A DNA stretch of 64,000 bases from Valencia hispanica (taxonomy: Eukaryota > Chordata > Actinopteri > Cyprinodontiformes > Valenciidae): assembly GCA_963556495.2 (NCBI GenBank), contig OY747715.1:14621239-14685238 (forward strand). The letters are read 5' to 3'. The notes beneath the pieces are model-generated. The model saw only the letters and a program-made list of their open reading frames with translations, made no database searches and was not told where the DNA came from. Position numbers and translations under genes: made by a program. The stretch's first letter is position 1. Each line of letters opens with the position of its first letter. Shown piece after piece: positions 37,029 through 47,170 of this stretch.

Positions 37029-38049
37029 ATGAAGTCCAAAGAACACACCAGACAGGTCAGGGATAAAGTTATTGAGAAATTTAAAGCAGGCTTGGTCTAC
37101 AAAAAGATTTCCCAAGCCTTGAACATCCCACGGAGCACTGTTCAAGCGATCATTCAGAAATGGAAGGAGTATGGCACAACTGTAAACCTACCAAGACAAG
37201 GCCGTCCACCTAAACTCACAGGCCGAACAAGGAGAGCGCTGATCAGAAATGCAGCCAAGAGGCCCATGGTGACTCTGGACGAGCTGCAGAGATCTACAGC
37301 TCAGGTGTGGGAATCCGTCCATAGGACAACTATTAGTGGTGCACTGCACAAAGTTGGCCTTTATGGAAGAGTGGCAAGAAGAAAGCCATTGTTAAAAGAA
37401 AACCATAAGAAGTCCCGTTTGCAGTTTGCCACAAGCCATGTGGGAGACACAGCAAACATGTGGAAGAAGGTGCTCTGGTCAGATGAGACCAAAATGGAAC
37501 TTTTTGGACAAAATGCAAAACGCTATGTGTGGCGGAAAACTAACACTGCACATCACTCTGAACACACCATCCCCACTGTCAAATATGGTGGTGGCAGCAT
37601 CATGCTCTGGTGGTGCTTCTCTTCAGCAGGGACAGGGAAGCTGGTCAGAGTTGATGGGAAGATGGATGGAGCCAAATACAGGGCAATCTTGGAAGAAAAC
37701 CTCTTGGGAGTCTGCAAAAGACTTGAGACTGGGGCGAAGGTTCACCTTCCAGCAGGACAACGACCCTAAACATAAAGCCAGTGCAACAATAGAATGGTTT
37801 AAAACAAAACATATCCATGTGTTAGAATGGCCCAGTCAAAGTCCAGATCTAAATCCAATCGAGAATCTGTGGCAAGATCTGAAAGCTGCTGTTCACAAAC
37901 GCTGTCCATCTAATCTGACTGAGCTGGAGCTGTTTTGCAAAGAAGAATGGGCAAGAATTTCATTCTCTAGATGTGCAAAGCTGGTAGAGACATACCCTAA
38001 AAGACTGGCAGCTGGAATTGCAGCAAAAGGTGGTTCTACAAAGTATTGA
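37029..38049 (+). pseudogene. Tc1-like transposase with a single +1 frameshift
   Basis: ATG at 37029 opens MKSKEHTRQVRDKVIEKFKA, a paired-like helix-turn-helix (IPRSTVQAIIQKW, then a second one with GRPPKLTGRTRR as an AT-hook-like linker). DDE landmarks are [24 protein letters not shown] and [13 protein letters not shown] (DD34E). The C-terminus AAKGGSTKY is the family norm. The only lesion I see is one extra G in the run at 37706-37708 (ENLL then -ESAKDL), giving 1021 nt, that is 340 codons plus one base. The family resembles Sleeping Beauty-type Tc1 elements. I find no premature stop in the frames used. Confidence 0.95.
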
Positions 38050-38052
38050 CTC

Positions 38053-38266
38053 AGGGGGCTGAATAATTACGCACACCCCACTTTTCAGTTATTTATTTGT
38101 AAAAAATGTTCGGAATCATGTATGATTTTCGTTCCACTTCTCACGTGTACACCACTTTGTATTGGTCTTTCACGTGGAATTCCAATAAAATTGATTCATG
38201 TTTGTGGCTGTAATGTGACAAAATGCGGAAATATTCTAGGGGGCCGAATAATTTTGCAAGCCACTG
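38053..38266. repeat. Right 214-bp terminal inverted repeat of Tc1 copy 2
   Basis: Inverse of 36660-36873. Its sequence is also found, nearly identical, at 41526-41739 as the right end of Tc1 copy 3. Confidence 0.95.
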
Positions 38267-38268
38267 TA

Positions 38269-38845
38269 TTTCCTTGCTTTGATATTTACATCATGAACCA
38301 AACACACTGTATGGCAGGAAGCAACAGCACCCTTTACACTGTCTTGTGGTTGTGTGTGCGCTTGTGTAGCGTCTCTGTTGTGGACTTTGTGTGCACTTCA
38401 AGCACATTTTCTGCCTTTACATGCTCCTTTGCAAATGAAAGGTGCCTACAAGTACAGATTTACATTCATCTTCACTGTAAACCTACAAATATGTCATTTC
38501 TTCCTTTTTCTACCACAACATTCATGCAAATGTTGTATTTGATTCTGTGAGCTTTTCTATCTGCTTGATTAGTTTGCATAGATCTTAAATTGTCCTCCAG
38601 CTGAACGAGTAAAATGTTATGAGTAACAACTTGCTGAAGGATGCAGACTGTTTGATTTAAGGATGATGTGCACCAGAAACAAGGCCTGAATGCCCAGCAG
38701 GGATTCATAAACACAGTTACTCTGCTTTATCTGCAAGGGGCTGATCTGATATGAAATATAAAATGGCGGAGATGCTCTGGGTCAGCAGTCGTCACCGGGC
38801 CAAATGAGGAGTGCAGCGAAATATATTAGTGTGAGAGAGCGACAG
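38269..38845. other. Unique spacer between Tc1 copies 2 and 3
   Basis: No transposon sequence or recognised gene. The frame at 38122-38550 starts inside the Tc1 terminal repeat and is not a gene. Confidence 0.5.
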
Positions 38846-38926
38846 AAAACATATCCATGTATTAGAATGGGCCAGTCAAAGTCCAGATCTAAATCCAATC
38901 GGGAATCTGTGGCAAGATCTGAAAAC
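38846..38926 (+). mobile_element. Tc1 copy 3, left part (internal transposase fragment)
   Basis: 81 bp aligned without gaps to 37806-37886 of copy 2 (constant offset 1040). It encodes [18 protein letters not shown] up to GATCTGAAAAC. It starts abruptly at 38846, so the left half of this Tc1 copy is missing. It stops exactly where the fragment at 41360 begins, showing that both are halves of one copy split by an insertion. Confidence 0.9.
38919..38926. repeat. 8-bp target duplication, left
   Basis: CTGAAAAC within the Tc1 transposase sequence. Its partner CTGAAAAA lies at 41352-41359 (one mismatch). Confidence 0.8.
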
Positions 38927-39214
38927 CACTGACTGTATAAATAATGGACAGCGTTTTCGTACTCCTCCCCGTTTACCAAAATGACCACGTTCATGGGGGA
39001 AATCATGGCGGATTTACAGACTCCTCCTTCCCGGTTCTGACGCAGCATGTTCCTAAAAAGGGCATAAGGGCGGGATCTTCACTGTAGACTCGGCCCTGCT
39101 TGGCCCTTGCGGGACGTGTATTTCTGTCGTAATTCCGCCCATTCTGCTCCCGCGCCTTTAGCTCTGATGCTAAACGTGGCTAGCTAAGCTAAAGGCTCAT
39201 CCGCTCATTGACTG

Positions 39215-39296
39215 TATGTATAGCGCTCCGGCTTCATTCTACTGCAGCCATCTGTGCGCCTCCGACGGCTTTCTTTTCTCCCCAATCTCATAAGGT
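39215..39296 (+). other. Candidate first exon in the hAT-like element
   Basis: A GC-richer stretch (CTGCAGCCATCTGTGCGCC, CTCCGACGG) ends CTCATAAG|GTAAGA at about 39294, a near-consensus splice donor. The upstream TGTATGTATAGCGC could hold a promoter. The exon start is not defined. Inference from signals only. Confidence 0.3.
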
Positions 39297-39690
39297 AAGA
39301 ACTCATAACTTAAAATAATTATTACAATGTAGTGTTACTATAATTACAGTTGAACGAAATACAGCAATTCAAACTGAATTATCACAACGTGATACCGAAG
39401 ACAATTGGATAAAAAAAGTCTCGAGACAGATTGCTGTCAAAATGTTTGTAAAGCCGAGTGGAGGATGTTTATTAGCCTAGTCTAATCTGCAATATGTTTC
39501 TATGTGTGTAACATTGACTGTATATATACAGTGTATAATAATGTGTCAAGTATTAAATTCCCTGTATGAAAACTGCGTGCACTGTATGTGTGTTGAATGC
39601 GTGTGGATGAAAGTGCCTCGTGTGTGCTGCTATGAATGGATGAATACGGTAATAATTGTAATCTAATAGTGATTTAAATTCTACTCCCCA

Positions 39691-39830
39691 GAAATGAATA
39701 CGTATAAAGCCACGGTCGACAATATCCTGATACAGCCGAGGGCGGAGGGCTTGGAGTCAAGTCAGGAGCACGTTTTTCACCTTTTTTGATGATTTTTTAT
39801 TCTTTTTTATTCTTGAAAATAAAACTTTTT
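39691..39830 (+). other. Candidate terminal exon with 31-codon ORF
   Basis: TTTAAATTCTACTCCCCAG is a good acceptor. Directly after it, ATG at about 39694 opens a 31-codon frame beginning MNTYKATVDNILIQPRAEG and ending HVFHLF. AATAAAA follows at about 39820. Together with the donor at 39294 this forms a plausible two-exon polyadenylated transcript with an intron of about 395 bp. I do not recognise the peptide; the transcript may equally be non-coding. Confidence 0.3.
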
Positions 39831-40321
39831 AAAGATTGTGAACGCCTTTCTGTTTCTCCCGCAAACATATGCTTCATTATCAGAACAAATAATACTGATC
39901 CTCAGAGAGTTTGCATCTTTGAATTGATAATAGGTTAAGGTAAGGTTAATTAAAGATTTCTATTAAACAACATCGGCGAACACCTTCATAAAATAATGGC
40001 TGCAGTTTACACGTTCCGTCTCCACAGCAGAGTTCAAGAGGGGATTCTGCGCAATCAACCCAGATTCCTGCAGAATCCGTTTGGCAGACTAGAGGAAGAA
40101 TGATAAAAACACTCAACAATCTTCCCTTCATCTCTGCATGAAGCCCGGCAGGGGTCAGGTGCAGAAATAATTTTGAGGTTCATATGTACCCTCAGTTTAA
40201 TAAAATCCATACGCATGTATTATGTGCGCGCTGATTTGGGCATCGTGCTGGGCCTTTTCAGAGCTTTAAACTGAAAAAGGGGTATTATTCCTTTAACTTT
40301 TAAATAATACGACTAAGATGT

Positions 40322-40573
40322 TTGTTTCAACTCCATGCACAACAAATGCAATATTTGTTTTTATACGGCTTTGAAGACAAACCGATCGCAAAATTTGTGG
40401 AAATGGTCCAAAAAGCGCACAGTGTATGTCCGTCTTGCCTCTGGGAAACATGGAGCTGGTCGCGCAGTATAATTAGAACACCTTGCATTAAAGAGGTTAC
40501 TGAATATATGAAAGTTGCGCTGGTGGATGCACTGTTTAAAAAACAAACAACAAAAAGAACATCAGGTTTTTAA
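40322..40573 (+). CDS. Unrecognised 83-codon ORF in the hAT-like element
   Basis: The frame opens MFQLHAQQMQYLFLYGFEDK and ends KKQTTKRTSGF. It contains one CPSC pair and a lysine-rich tail, but no zinc finger, BED or dimerisation motif of hAT proteins is evident. It could be a fragment of a captured or ancestral gene, or chance. No function is assigned. Confidence 0.2.
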   Translation: MFQLHAQQMQYLFLYGFEDKPIAKFVEMVQKAHSVCPSCLWETWSWSRSIIRTPCIKEVTEYMKVALVDALFKKQTTKRTSGF

Positions 40574-41351
40574 GTGGTGGTGATTTTTTTCACCACAGAC
40601 ATATGCCGAGAGAGTAGTGGATCTGAGAGGGCGGACTAGGTGCTGATACTGCCACGGGGAAATAATAATCTCACCTGCTATGACTGGATAAGTCAAGTGA
40701 ATTCTTATCTTTAATTTTAATCATCTTAATATATTTGACCTTATCTTAATTTTTTATGTCAACAATAATTTAAAAAAATCCCCCACTCTGCTTTTTTCAC
40801 AAATCGCACACTGCATATCAGCAGTAAAATGTTATAGTGGTCAAACAGACAAAGGGGAAAAAATTAAACTTACGTTTTGTAATTACAAGCATGTTTTACT
40901 TAGGCTCACACATTATTCAATAGTCTAATATATCAAACTCAAAAGACTCAGACAGAATGCGTTAGGTTGAGCTCAGCTCCACAGCCAGATAGCCTCTGCT
41001 AGCTTCATGCAGCTGCGCAGCGAGCTATTAGCCTAGCCGATGGGCCAGGCAGCGACGTAAACAACCTGTCAATAAAAGTCCGGCCCTCATTAATTATGCA
41101 AGATTTAGAAAATGTATCCTACGTTAACCAGCCTGGTGCCTCTGGGTTTTTTTAACCCATCGTAATCACAGGAGCAATATGTAGCTGTAGACAAAAAAAT
41201 AGGCACCAGGCATTAAAGTTGTTTTTAACGTGTCTAAAGTGCAATGTATTCCAATTGGGGACTAGCGGCTATATGGCGGTACTACAGCAATGGCGGAGCA
41301 ATGGCGGCCCCCAGTGTCGTAGTCAAAAAGCAGAGCAGCCAGCGGCCATTG

Positions 41352-41359
41352 CTGAAAAA
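41352..41359. repeat. 8-bp target duplication, right
   Basis: CTGAAAAA, partner of 38919-38926. Confidence 0.75.
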
Positions 41360-41739
41360 CGCTGTTCACAAACGCTGTCCATCTAATCTGACTGAGCTGG
41401 AGCTGTTTTGCAAAGAAGAATGGGCAAGAATTTCAGTCTCTAGATGTGCAAAGCTGGTAGAGACATACCCTAAAAGACTGGCAGCTGGAATTGCAGCAAA
41501 AGGTGGTTCTACAAAGTATTGACTCAGGGGGCTGAATAATTACGCACACCCCACTTTTCAGTTATTTATTTGCAAAGTATGTTCTGAATCATGTATGATT
41601 TTCGTTCCACTTCTCACGTGTACACCACTTTGTATTGGTCTTTCACGTGGAATTCCAATAGAATTGATTCATGTTTGTGGCTGTAATGTGACAAAATGCG
41701 GAAAAATTCAAGGGGGCCAAATAATTTTGCAAGCCACTG
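41360..41739 (+). mobile_element. Tc1 copy 3, right part with intact right end
   Basis: 380 bp aligned to 37887-38266 with constant offset 3473 and no gaps. It covers the transposase C-terminus ([20 protein letters not shown] to AAKGGSTKY) and the full right terminal repeat, then TA at 41740-41741. The frame at 41244-41522 joins hAT-like DNA to this fragment by chance. Confidence 0.93.
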
Positions 41740-41741
41740 TA

Positions 41742-42868
41742 TTAAACTGCATTCTTAAATGCCCCAAATTAATTTGAGATTCCTGCAAATGATAAACTAT
41801 AGAGAAAACCTATTAACTTAATTTAACTCAGAATAACAAGAGCACTGGGGGAGAAAGATAGCCAGAGATACTCAAAATGTCAAGGTATTCTTCTTCAACT
41901 TTAAATATAGCTGAGGTTTAGCAATACATGACATTTAGACAATCCTCCACATTCACTATCCTGCAATTTTCCATGTCTCAGACTCTATCTATCTTACTTC
42001 CCCAAGACTCAGTATAGTCTGTATGTGTCACTGAGTTATTAGAAGCCTATTAACCATACGACCGGTGCTACACAGAAAGTCTGTAAAGTTGTCTTTCTTA
42101 CAAAGGAGTCCCACAAGCACATATAAACAAAAAAAAAACAACGAAAAATAACTATAATAATAACGAATAATAATAACTCCTGGTTTGACATACTATCAAC
42201 ATTTGCACAGTCATTTGAATAGACCCATTTAAACTTTGTCGGCCGGCAGCTTCAACTGAGCCTACACTTGAATACAAAGCTTCACACAAACACTCAATAT
42301 GAGTGCTTCTTCTGTCCTGGACCTGTTTCCATCTAAGTTATTGTGACACTGGAAGATCCAGGGTAATACGCTTTTTATCCAGTGTTAACCTTGCAAGCTA
42401 ATTGTTCGCACCTGTCTGCATTTTATTAGTACAAAGAACTGAAACTCTCAATGGCTTTGTCCAGTCAGACGTTCATAACACAGGCAAGCCAGAAATCATA
42501 GCTATTTTTCTTATTGCATGTAAGGGTTGGTATACTATATTGGTGTCCATAAATGGCAACAGTATAGCTTTAAATGGCCATATTTTCTTGTTAATTCATC
42601 TATGATCAGCAACGAAATTTCAGCCCGATATCGCCTAATGATCATCAAGAATGAAAAAGATTAAGACAGTATCATCATACCAAAAATCTTTTTACTTTGT
42701 TCTTATGCTAAAGTACACTATATTTTTTAATACATTTAGTAAATATGAGTAACAGGTGGCATCATAAATGATGCATGTTATCTCACACAACTTTAATTCT
42801 AAAAGTTTTGTAAAAAGGGCTTTTAGATACGACATATATTGCAAGATAAGTAGAAGTTTGACAGTAGA
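41742..42868. other. Unique DNA, no gene seen
   Basis: AT-rich, with no recognisable exon or repeat ends. Confidence 0.5.
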
Positions 42869-42872
42869 TTAA

Positions 42873-43394
42873 AGCTACATTGTGTAAGATCTTCTCCCAT
42901 CTAGAGGTGAAACAATCAGCTGAATATTAAGTTCTAACCCCACCTCCCACCCCCCCATTCTGAGCGCGTTTTAACTCCTACGGTGGCCGTTTCTTGCCAA
43001 GGTTAACATGGCTTCCAGTACTACGACTTCGTCCAGTGTTCCGTCCAGTGATGAGGTTGCTTTAGAAAACTACATTGCATTTAGTCAGTAAACATGTTGG
43101 TGCCGCGTCGCGAGTACACAATCTCCCTTTGGCATTCGTCACGGTGCAACTGAGTGTAGCGAAAGGCGGAGCTAGAATTTCCAGGAATGTTCCTCGTTGG
43201 CGAATGTATTTCAAAGATGGAGGCTCAACATGGATTCAGCCATCCACGCAACTCGCGCGTATGTATTCTGAATAGCAGATTCTACACTTACGAGAATACT
43301 TTCATTAGTAATTACACATGAATGAGCACATATTTTTGAAAGAACAAAGGGTTTTTTTTGCTAAGAATTAACTCAAAAAATACACAAAGTAGCT
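42873..43394. mobile_element. 522-bp TTAA-flanked miniature element
   Basis: TTAA at 42869-42872 and 43395-43398 brackets inverted ends AGCTACATTGTGTAAGAT and, reverse-complemented, AGCTACTTTGTGTATTTT. TTAA duplications are typical of piggyBac and Kolobok superfamilies; the ends do not obviously fit piggyBac's CCC start. Inside, ATG at about 43009 opens MASSTTTSSSVPSSDEVALE and stops after 27 codons at an AGTCAG|TAAAC site, perhaps the first coding exon of a lost autonomous parent. Confidence 0.65.
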
Positions 43395-43398
43395 TTAA

Positions 43399-46027
43399 GT
43401 CAAATTTATTAAACCAGTAACATGTCATTGATTTAATTATACACACAACTCTTTAAAACACCTTTTAGACACTTTAAGAGAGGTAAAAACTGAGAAGAAA
43501 AGTTAATATCAGGCAGTCGCTTGAGGCAAAGAGGGAGGGAAAACACAATGTAAGAACAAGCAGAAGCAAAAATTGCATGGAGAGGAGGGAGTGAGCCACA
43601 GAAATTGATGTCTCTCTCTCTCTGTGTCATAAGAACACCTTTGGACCTGGTCTTCAGCTGCAAAAATCACAGCCTGCTGCATTCAATGGGCACCTTTCTT
43701 GTAATTTTATACTTTTAGAGTTTTGCTTAACTACAAAAGTACTTCATGTCCAAAAGTGACATTTTTGAGCAGTTTTTGAAACCCATGATATAAAGTAATA
43801 ATCAATTATCTATCAGTTCATTGTAGGGAAATGTACGTTACGTTTCCAATGAATACCTAGTGATAAACAAAGTCAGAAATTAACAATAAGTTAGATAAAA
43901 TGCAGCACTAAGACAATGTAACAGTCTCTTCTGATCAGATGGGAGTATCATATTAGGCTACATGTATAATTTAAGCAAAATAATATTATTATCAATACAT
44001 TCCTACAGTTGTCCTAGGAAAGGAGATATTAAATCCTTCTTCCATTCTGTGCAAGATATTTCAGGTTTTAGTCATGGTCAGGCATCACACTAGATTTGCT
44101 TTTTGCACAACACTATTACACTAACTCCTGCTCCCTCACAAGAGCAGGTCATTATTTCACAGAAAGAGTTTTAGCGTTGTTAAAGCCCCCCCCCCCACCC
44201 TTTTGTGGGCAAGGCTTTGGGAAAGTTCACCCAAATGTTTTACATACCATACATGCCTTTCAGAACCAAGTTTTGCATGGGATTCCAGCTACCAGAAAGT
44301 TGACCTTAAGATATATCACTGGTCTCGACCACAAACTCCATCTCACTAGCTTGTGATTTCAGCCTACTGGGAATGTTACAACTCGTAAACATCATGCACA
44401 TCACCATTAATGCATTTTAAGAAATGCATTATATTATAGATGATTGCCTTGGTATTTTTTTCATTGTATTTAACATTTTTTAAGTCACTTTGTTTATTCT
44501 TTCGATGTACACAATGGGGCAAAAACCAAACCAGCTTTGACCAAACCACAAACAAGGGGTTCATATTCAAGAGCTCTGCCAGGGGGTCAAATAAGGAAAA
44601 ATACAACAAAAACTCGAGATAGATTCCATTAATTTTAAGTAAAAGAGCATATCTTCTCATGCGTATATGTAAGTATTTCCATCTCTGGTCAGAGTTGTCA
44701 ATAGAGACAGAAGCTATCGAGTCACTGGCAAAGTTCTGTTCAGTGTCTGCACATCGGTGGTGTTATGCAACAGCTAATTATTTCCACTCAGCCCCCACAA
44801 AAACCAAGATAGAGTGAAAGACAGAGGAGAAAAGGTGCAGAGGAGGAGTAAGTGATAATATAGACAATGGACTAGGAGGACAGACGTCCAGAGAGAGGGG
44901 GACAAGCAAAAGGAAAGTCAGCACAGAGAAGAGAGATTATAAATAGAGATGAAGGGCATAGTGTCAGGCAGAGAGAAGCAAAAGCGAAAAAGGGCAGAAA
45001 AACAGGAACAGAGAAGGGCAAAGAGACTGAAGCAAGGAGATTTTAAAAAAATATATTTTTCCTCTCTCAATGTACAATGTAACAAGAGAAAAAACTCATT
45101 CACATTCAAAGCCCGTCTTTTACAAATAACCAATATATGGCACCAAATATGGAGAAAGGGAAATGTGAAAGATTGTGTCAAAGACAGATGGTGCCTGGAG
45201 CTCTTTTCTTCTTCCACAATTTTTAGAGATTATGTCATTATTCATAAAAAATAGAAACAGAAATATGTGTCAGCGCCTCCAGCAGAAGTAAAATGAGAAA
45301 AGAGGGATAAAGAGGTGGAAAGGAGAAGATGAAATGAACAAATTAAGACATTAGAACAAAGTGAGGACAAAAGCAGGAAACAGTATAACTACTCCCCATT
45401 GTAAAACTATGTAGCTTCCTTGCATTTCTATAAAAAATACATAGCTTCCAGTAAATCTATTTCTATGCATCTAATATGGTAGCAAAAATTTTCAAATGAT
45501 GTATGCTACAGTATACAGACCAGTGTTAACTGTCAATATTTTTGACATGTCAACAAATTCCACGTCATGGGGTTATGCTGTACCTTAGTACTACATCTCA
45601 TGTTACACTATGCAGATGCTCTGTCTGCACTGGCTCATACACCAGATATTACACTTTCAACCACAAATAAACTGAATTAAATTAAAAGGATCAAGCCATC
45701 ATAAAGCATCAAAAAGCAAAAAAAAAAGACACTGGCATCACAACAGATATAGGTAACCTTCTTCGCAGGCAATAGCAAGCAAAATTTTACATCCATTATT
45801 TTAATACAGACAGTCATAAGGTAAGAACGATAGGAAGGTGTGGAAAAGGAATAATCAAGGTTTAAATGGAAGGTCATGAAGAAGGAAGGGTGGAAAGATC
45901 GAAATTAAAAAGTAAAATCAAGGAAGGAAGGGCATGAGGTAAAAAATTAAGATCAACGAGAAAAGGAAGAAGGAAAACTAAGAAGGAAGATAAAAGAAAA
46001 AAACATTTATACAATGGAATAGTGGAA
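43399..46027. other. Unique DNA, no gene seen
   Basis: It includes a C10 run near 44186 and purine-rich DNA at 44810-45030 and 45290-45380 that makes mirror frames on both strands (44918-45254). No splice-flanked conserved frame. Confidence 0.45.
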
Positions 46028-46029
46028 TA

Positions 46030-46460
46030 CAGTAGACCCCGGTAATACAAATACTTGCATATATACTGTATGTATACTGTATATGCCTCTAAAAATGATT
46101 ATAACTGCTTTTTTCATAGATCAAACACCAAATAAACTTTTATATGCATTGATAAACACAGTCGAAATCGTCTCTGCACTACCACAGAAGCTAACGTCTA
46201 CAGTCTTCCTTATATCCACTCTTGGTGGTACAGCCAACTAGTGCCAAGGAAAATAAATGGCGCTGCTGGAACGTCAAGTATTGTGCTTAGATATTTTCGA
46301 TTCCCAAGCCATGTTTTCTTTCGAATATTTCAATATGCTCTATGAAAACATCTGCCAGTAGGTGGATTTTCTGTGAATATTTTGGAGTTAAATTCTGCAT
46401 TAAAATTCACAAATAAGTAAATCCGAGAATACTGAACTGTGAATAGGAGGGGATCCACTG
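46030..46460. mobile_element. pogo/Tigger-like miniature (431 bp)
   Basis: TA-flanked (46028-46029 and 46461-46462). It starts CAGTAGACCCCGGTAATAC and ends TAGGAGGGGATCCACTG, whose inverse is CAGTGGATCCCCTCC. A subterminal palindrome lies at 46057-46088 (GCATATATACTG...CAGTATATGC-like). GAATACTGAACTGTGAATAG near the right end is characteristic of Tigger ends (from memory). Non-autonomous. Confidence 0.75.
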
Positions 46461-46462
46461 TA

Positions 46463-47074
46463 CAACTGTACAACTATTTCTCCATACTTTGTTCTTATCC
46501 TGACCTGAAAAATAATGTAATTATTTATCTATTTTTTCAGACTGTTTTGTATTATGTTACAGTATGACAGCAATTGAAGGAAATAGATGGTTGCTGGATA
46601 TAAAGAAATAAATGTCCTTATATCTTACTCTGTTTATTCAACATCTTGCATTTTAATACAAGCTAAAAAAACAAGCTACCAGATATCTTGTTATTCTTCT
46701 AAATTGCGATTTTTAGACACTGTTGCCAATAGCCTATCAGAAAGAATTTGTTCCCATAGATTTTATTTAGCTGAATTCATGAAAAACATACAATATACTA
46801 TACAAATAGTTTAGTAACAACATGGTGATGTTTAAAGACCTATTAGCTGCTAATCCTTCACACAGCACATGATCATCTAGAGAAGCATAATCCACATAGT
46901 ATTTTTCCCTAATCTTTAAATAAATTAAATTCAAATACTTGTAATCTGCTGTAGACACTTCTCTATTTTATTTTCCACTTCTCCACCAACAAATTTTAGC
47001 TTTTAGATTTTACAAAAAGCTATCTTGGTCAACCAAAAGATCTCAACAGAAAGACTTAGAACAATTTGGAGAAA
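46463..47074. other. Unique DNA, no gene seen
   Basis: AT-rich spacer between the Tigger miniature and the Rex1-like LINE. Confidence 0.5.
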
Positions 47075-47170
47075 TATTGATCAACACCACTTTGAACTGC
47101 ATCATCGTCCGTGCTGACAGGTTGAATTTCCTCAGCTGCCTCAGGAAGTACATCCTCTGCTGGGCCTTCT

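Larger units (their letters stand above)
36660..38266 (+). mobile_element. Complete IR/DR-type Tc1 transposon (copy 2)
   Basis: The 1607-bp element starts CAGTGGCTTGCAAAATTATT and ends with its inverse, between TA at 36658-36659 and 38267-38268. Terminal inverted repeats are 214 bp on each side. Each contains two direct motifs, outer ATTATTTGGCCCCC and inner ATTATTCAGCCCCC, the IR/DR layout used by Sleeping Beauty-type elements for transposase binding. I count about six differences between the two 214-bp arms (about 97% identity), so the insertion is young. The coding region carries a single frame-breaking base. Confidence 0.96.
38927..41351. mobile_element. 2425-bp hAT-like insertion, non-autonomous, with a candidate spliced cassette
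   Basis: It interrupts a Tc1 copy and is bounded by 8-bp duplications of Tc1 sequence, as expected for hAT. The ends are short and imperfect: CACTGACTG on the left against CAATGGCCG (reverse complement) on the right. No hAT transposase block is recognisable inside. The motif ATTGACTGTATRTATA (or CACTGACTGTATAAATA) occurs three times, at about 38927, 39208 and 39513. The interior includes GC-rich promoter-like sequence, good splice signals and a polyA signal (see 39215-39830), plus an unassigned frame at 40322-40573. Since ends and duplication are by eye only, class assignment is probable, not proven. Confidence 0.7.

Noticed and set aside
38122..38550. 142-codon ORF starting in the Tc1 right repeat
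   Set aside because: It begins inside the terminal inverted repeat and runs into unrelated unique DNA; no motif.
41244..41522. 92-codon ORF ending in a transposase C-terminus
   Set aside because: Chance fusion across the hAT-like/Tc1 junction at 41351-41360; the upstream part has no motif.
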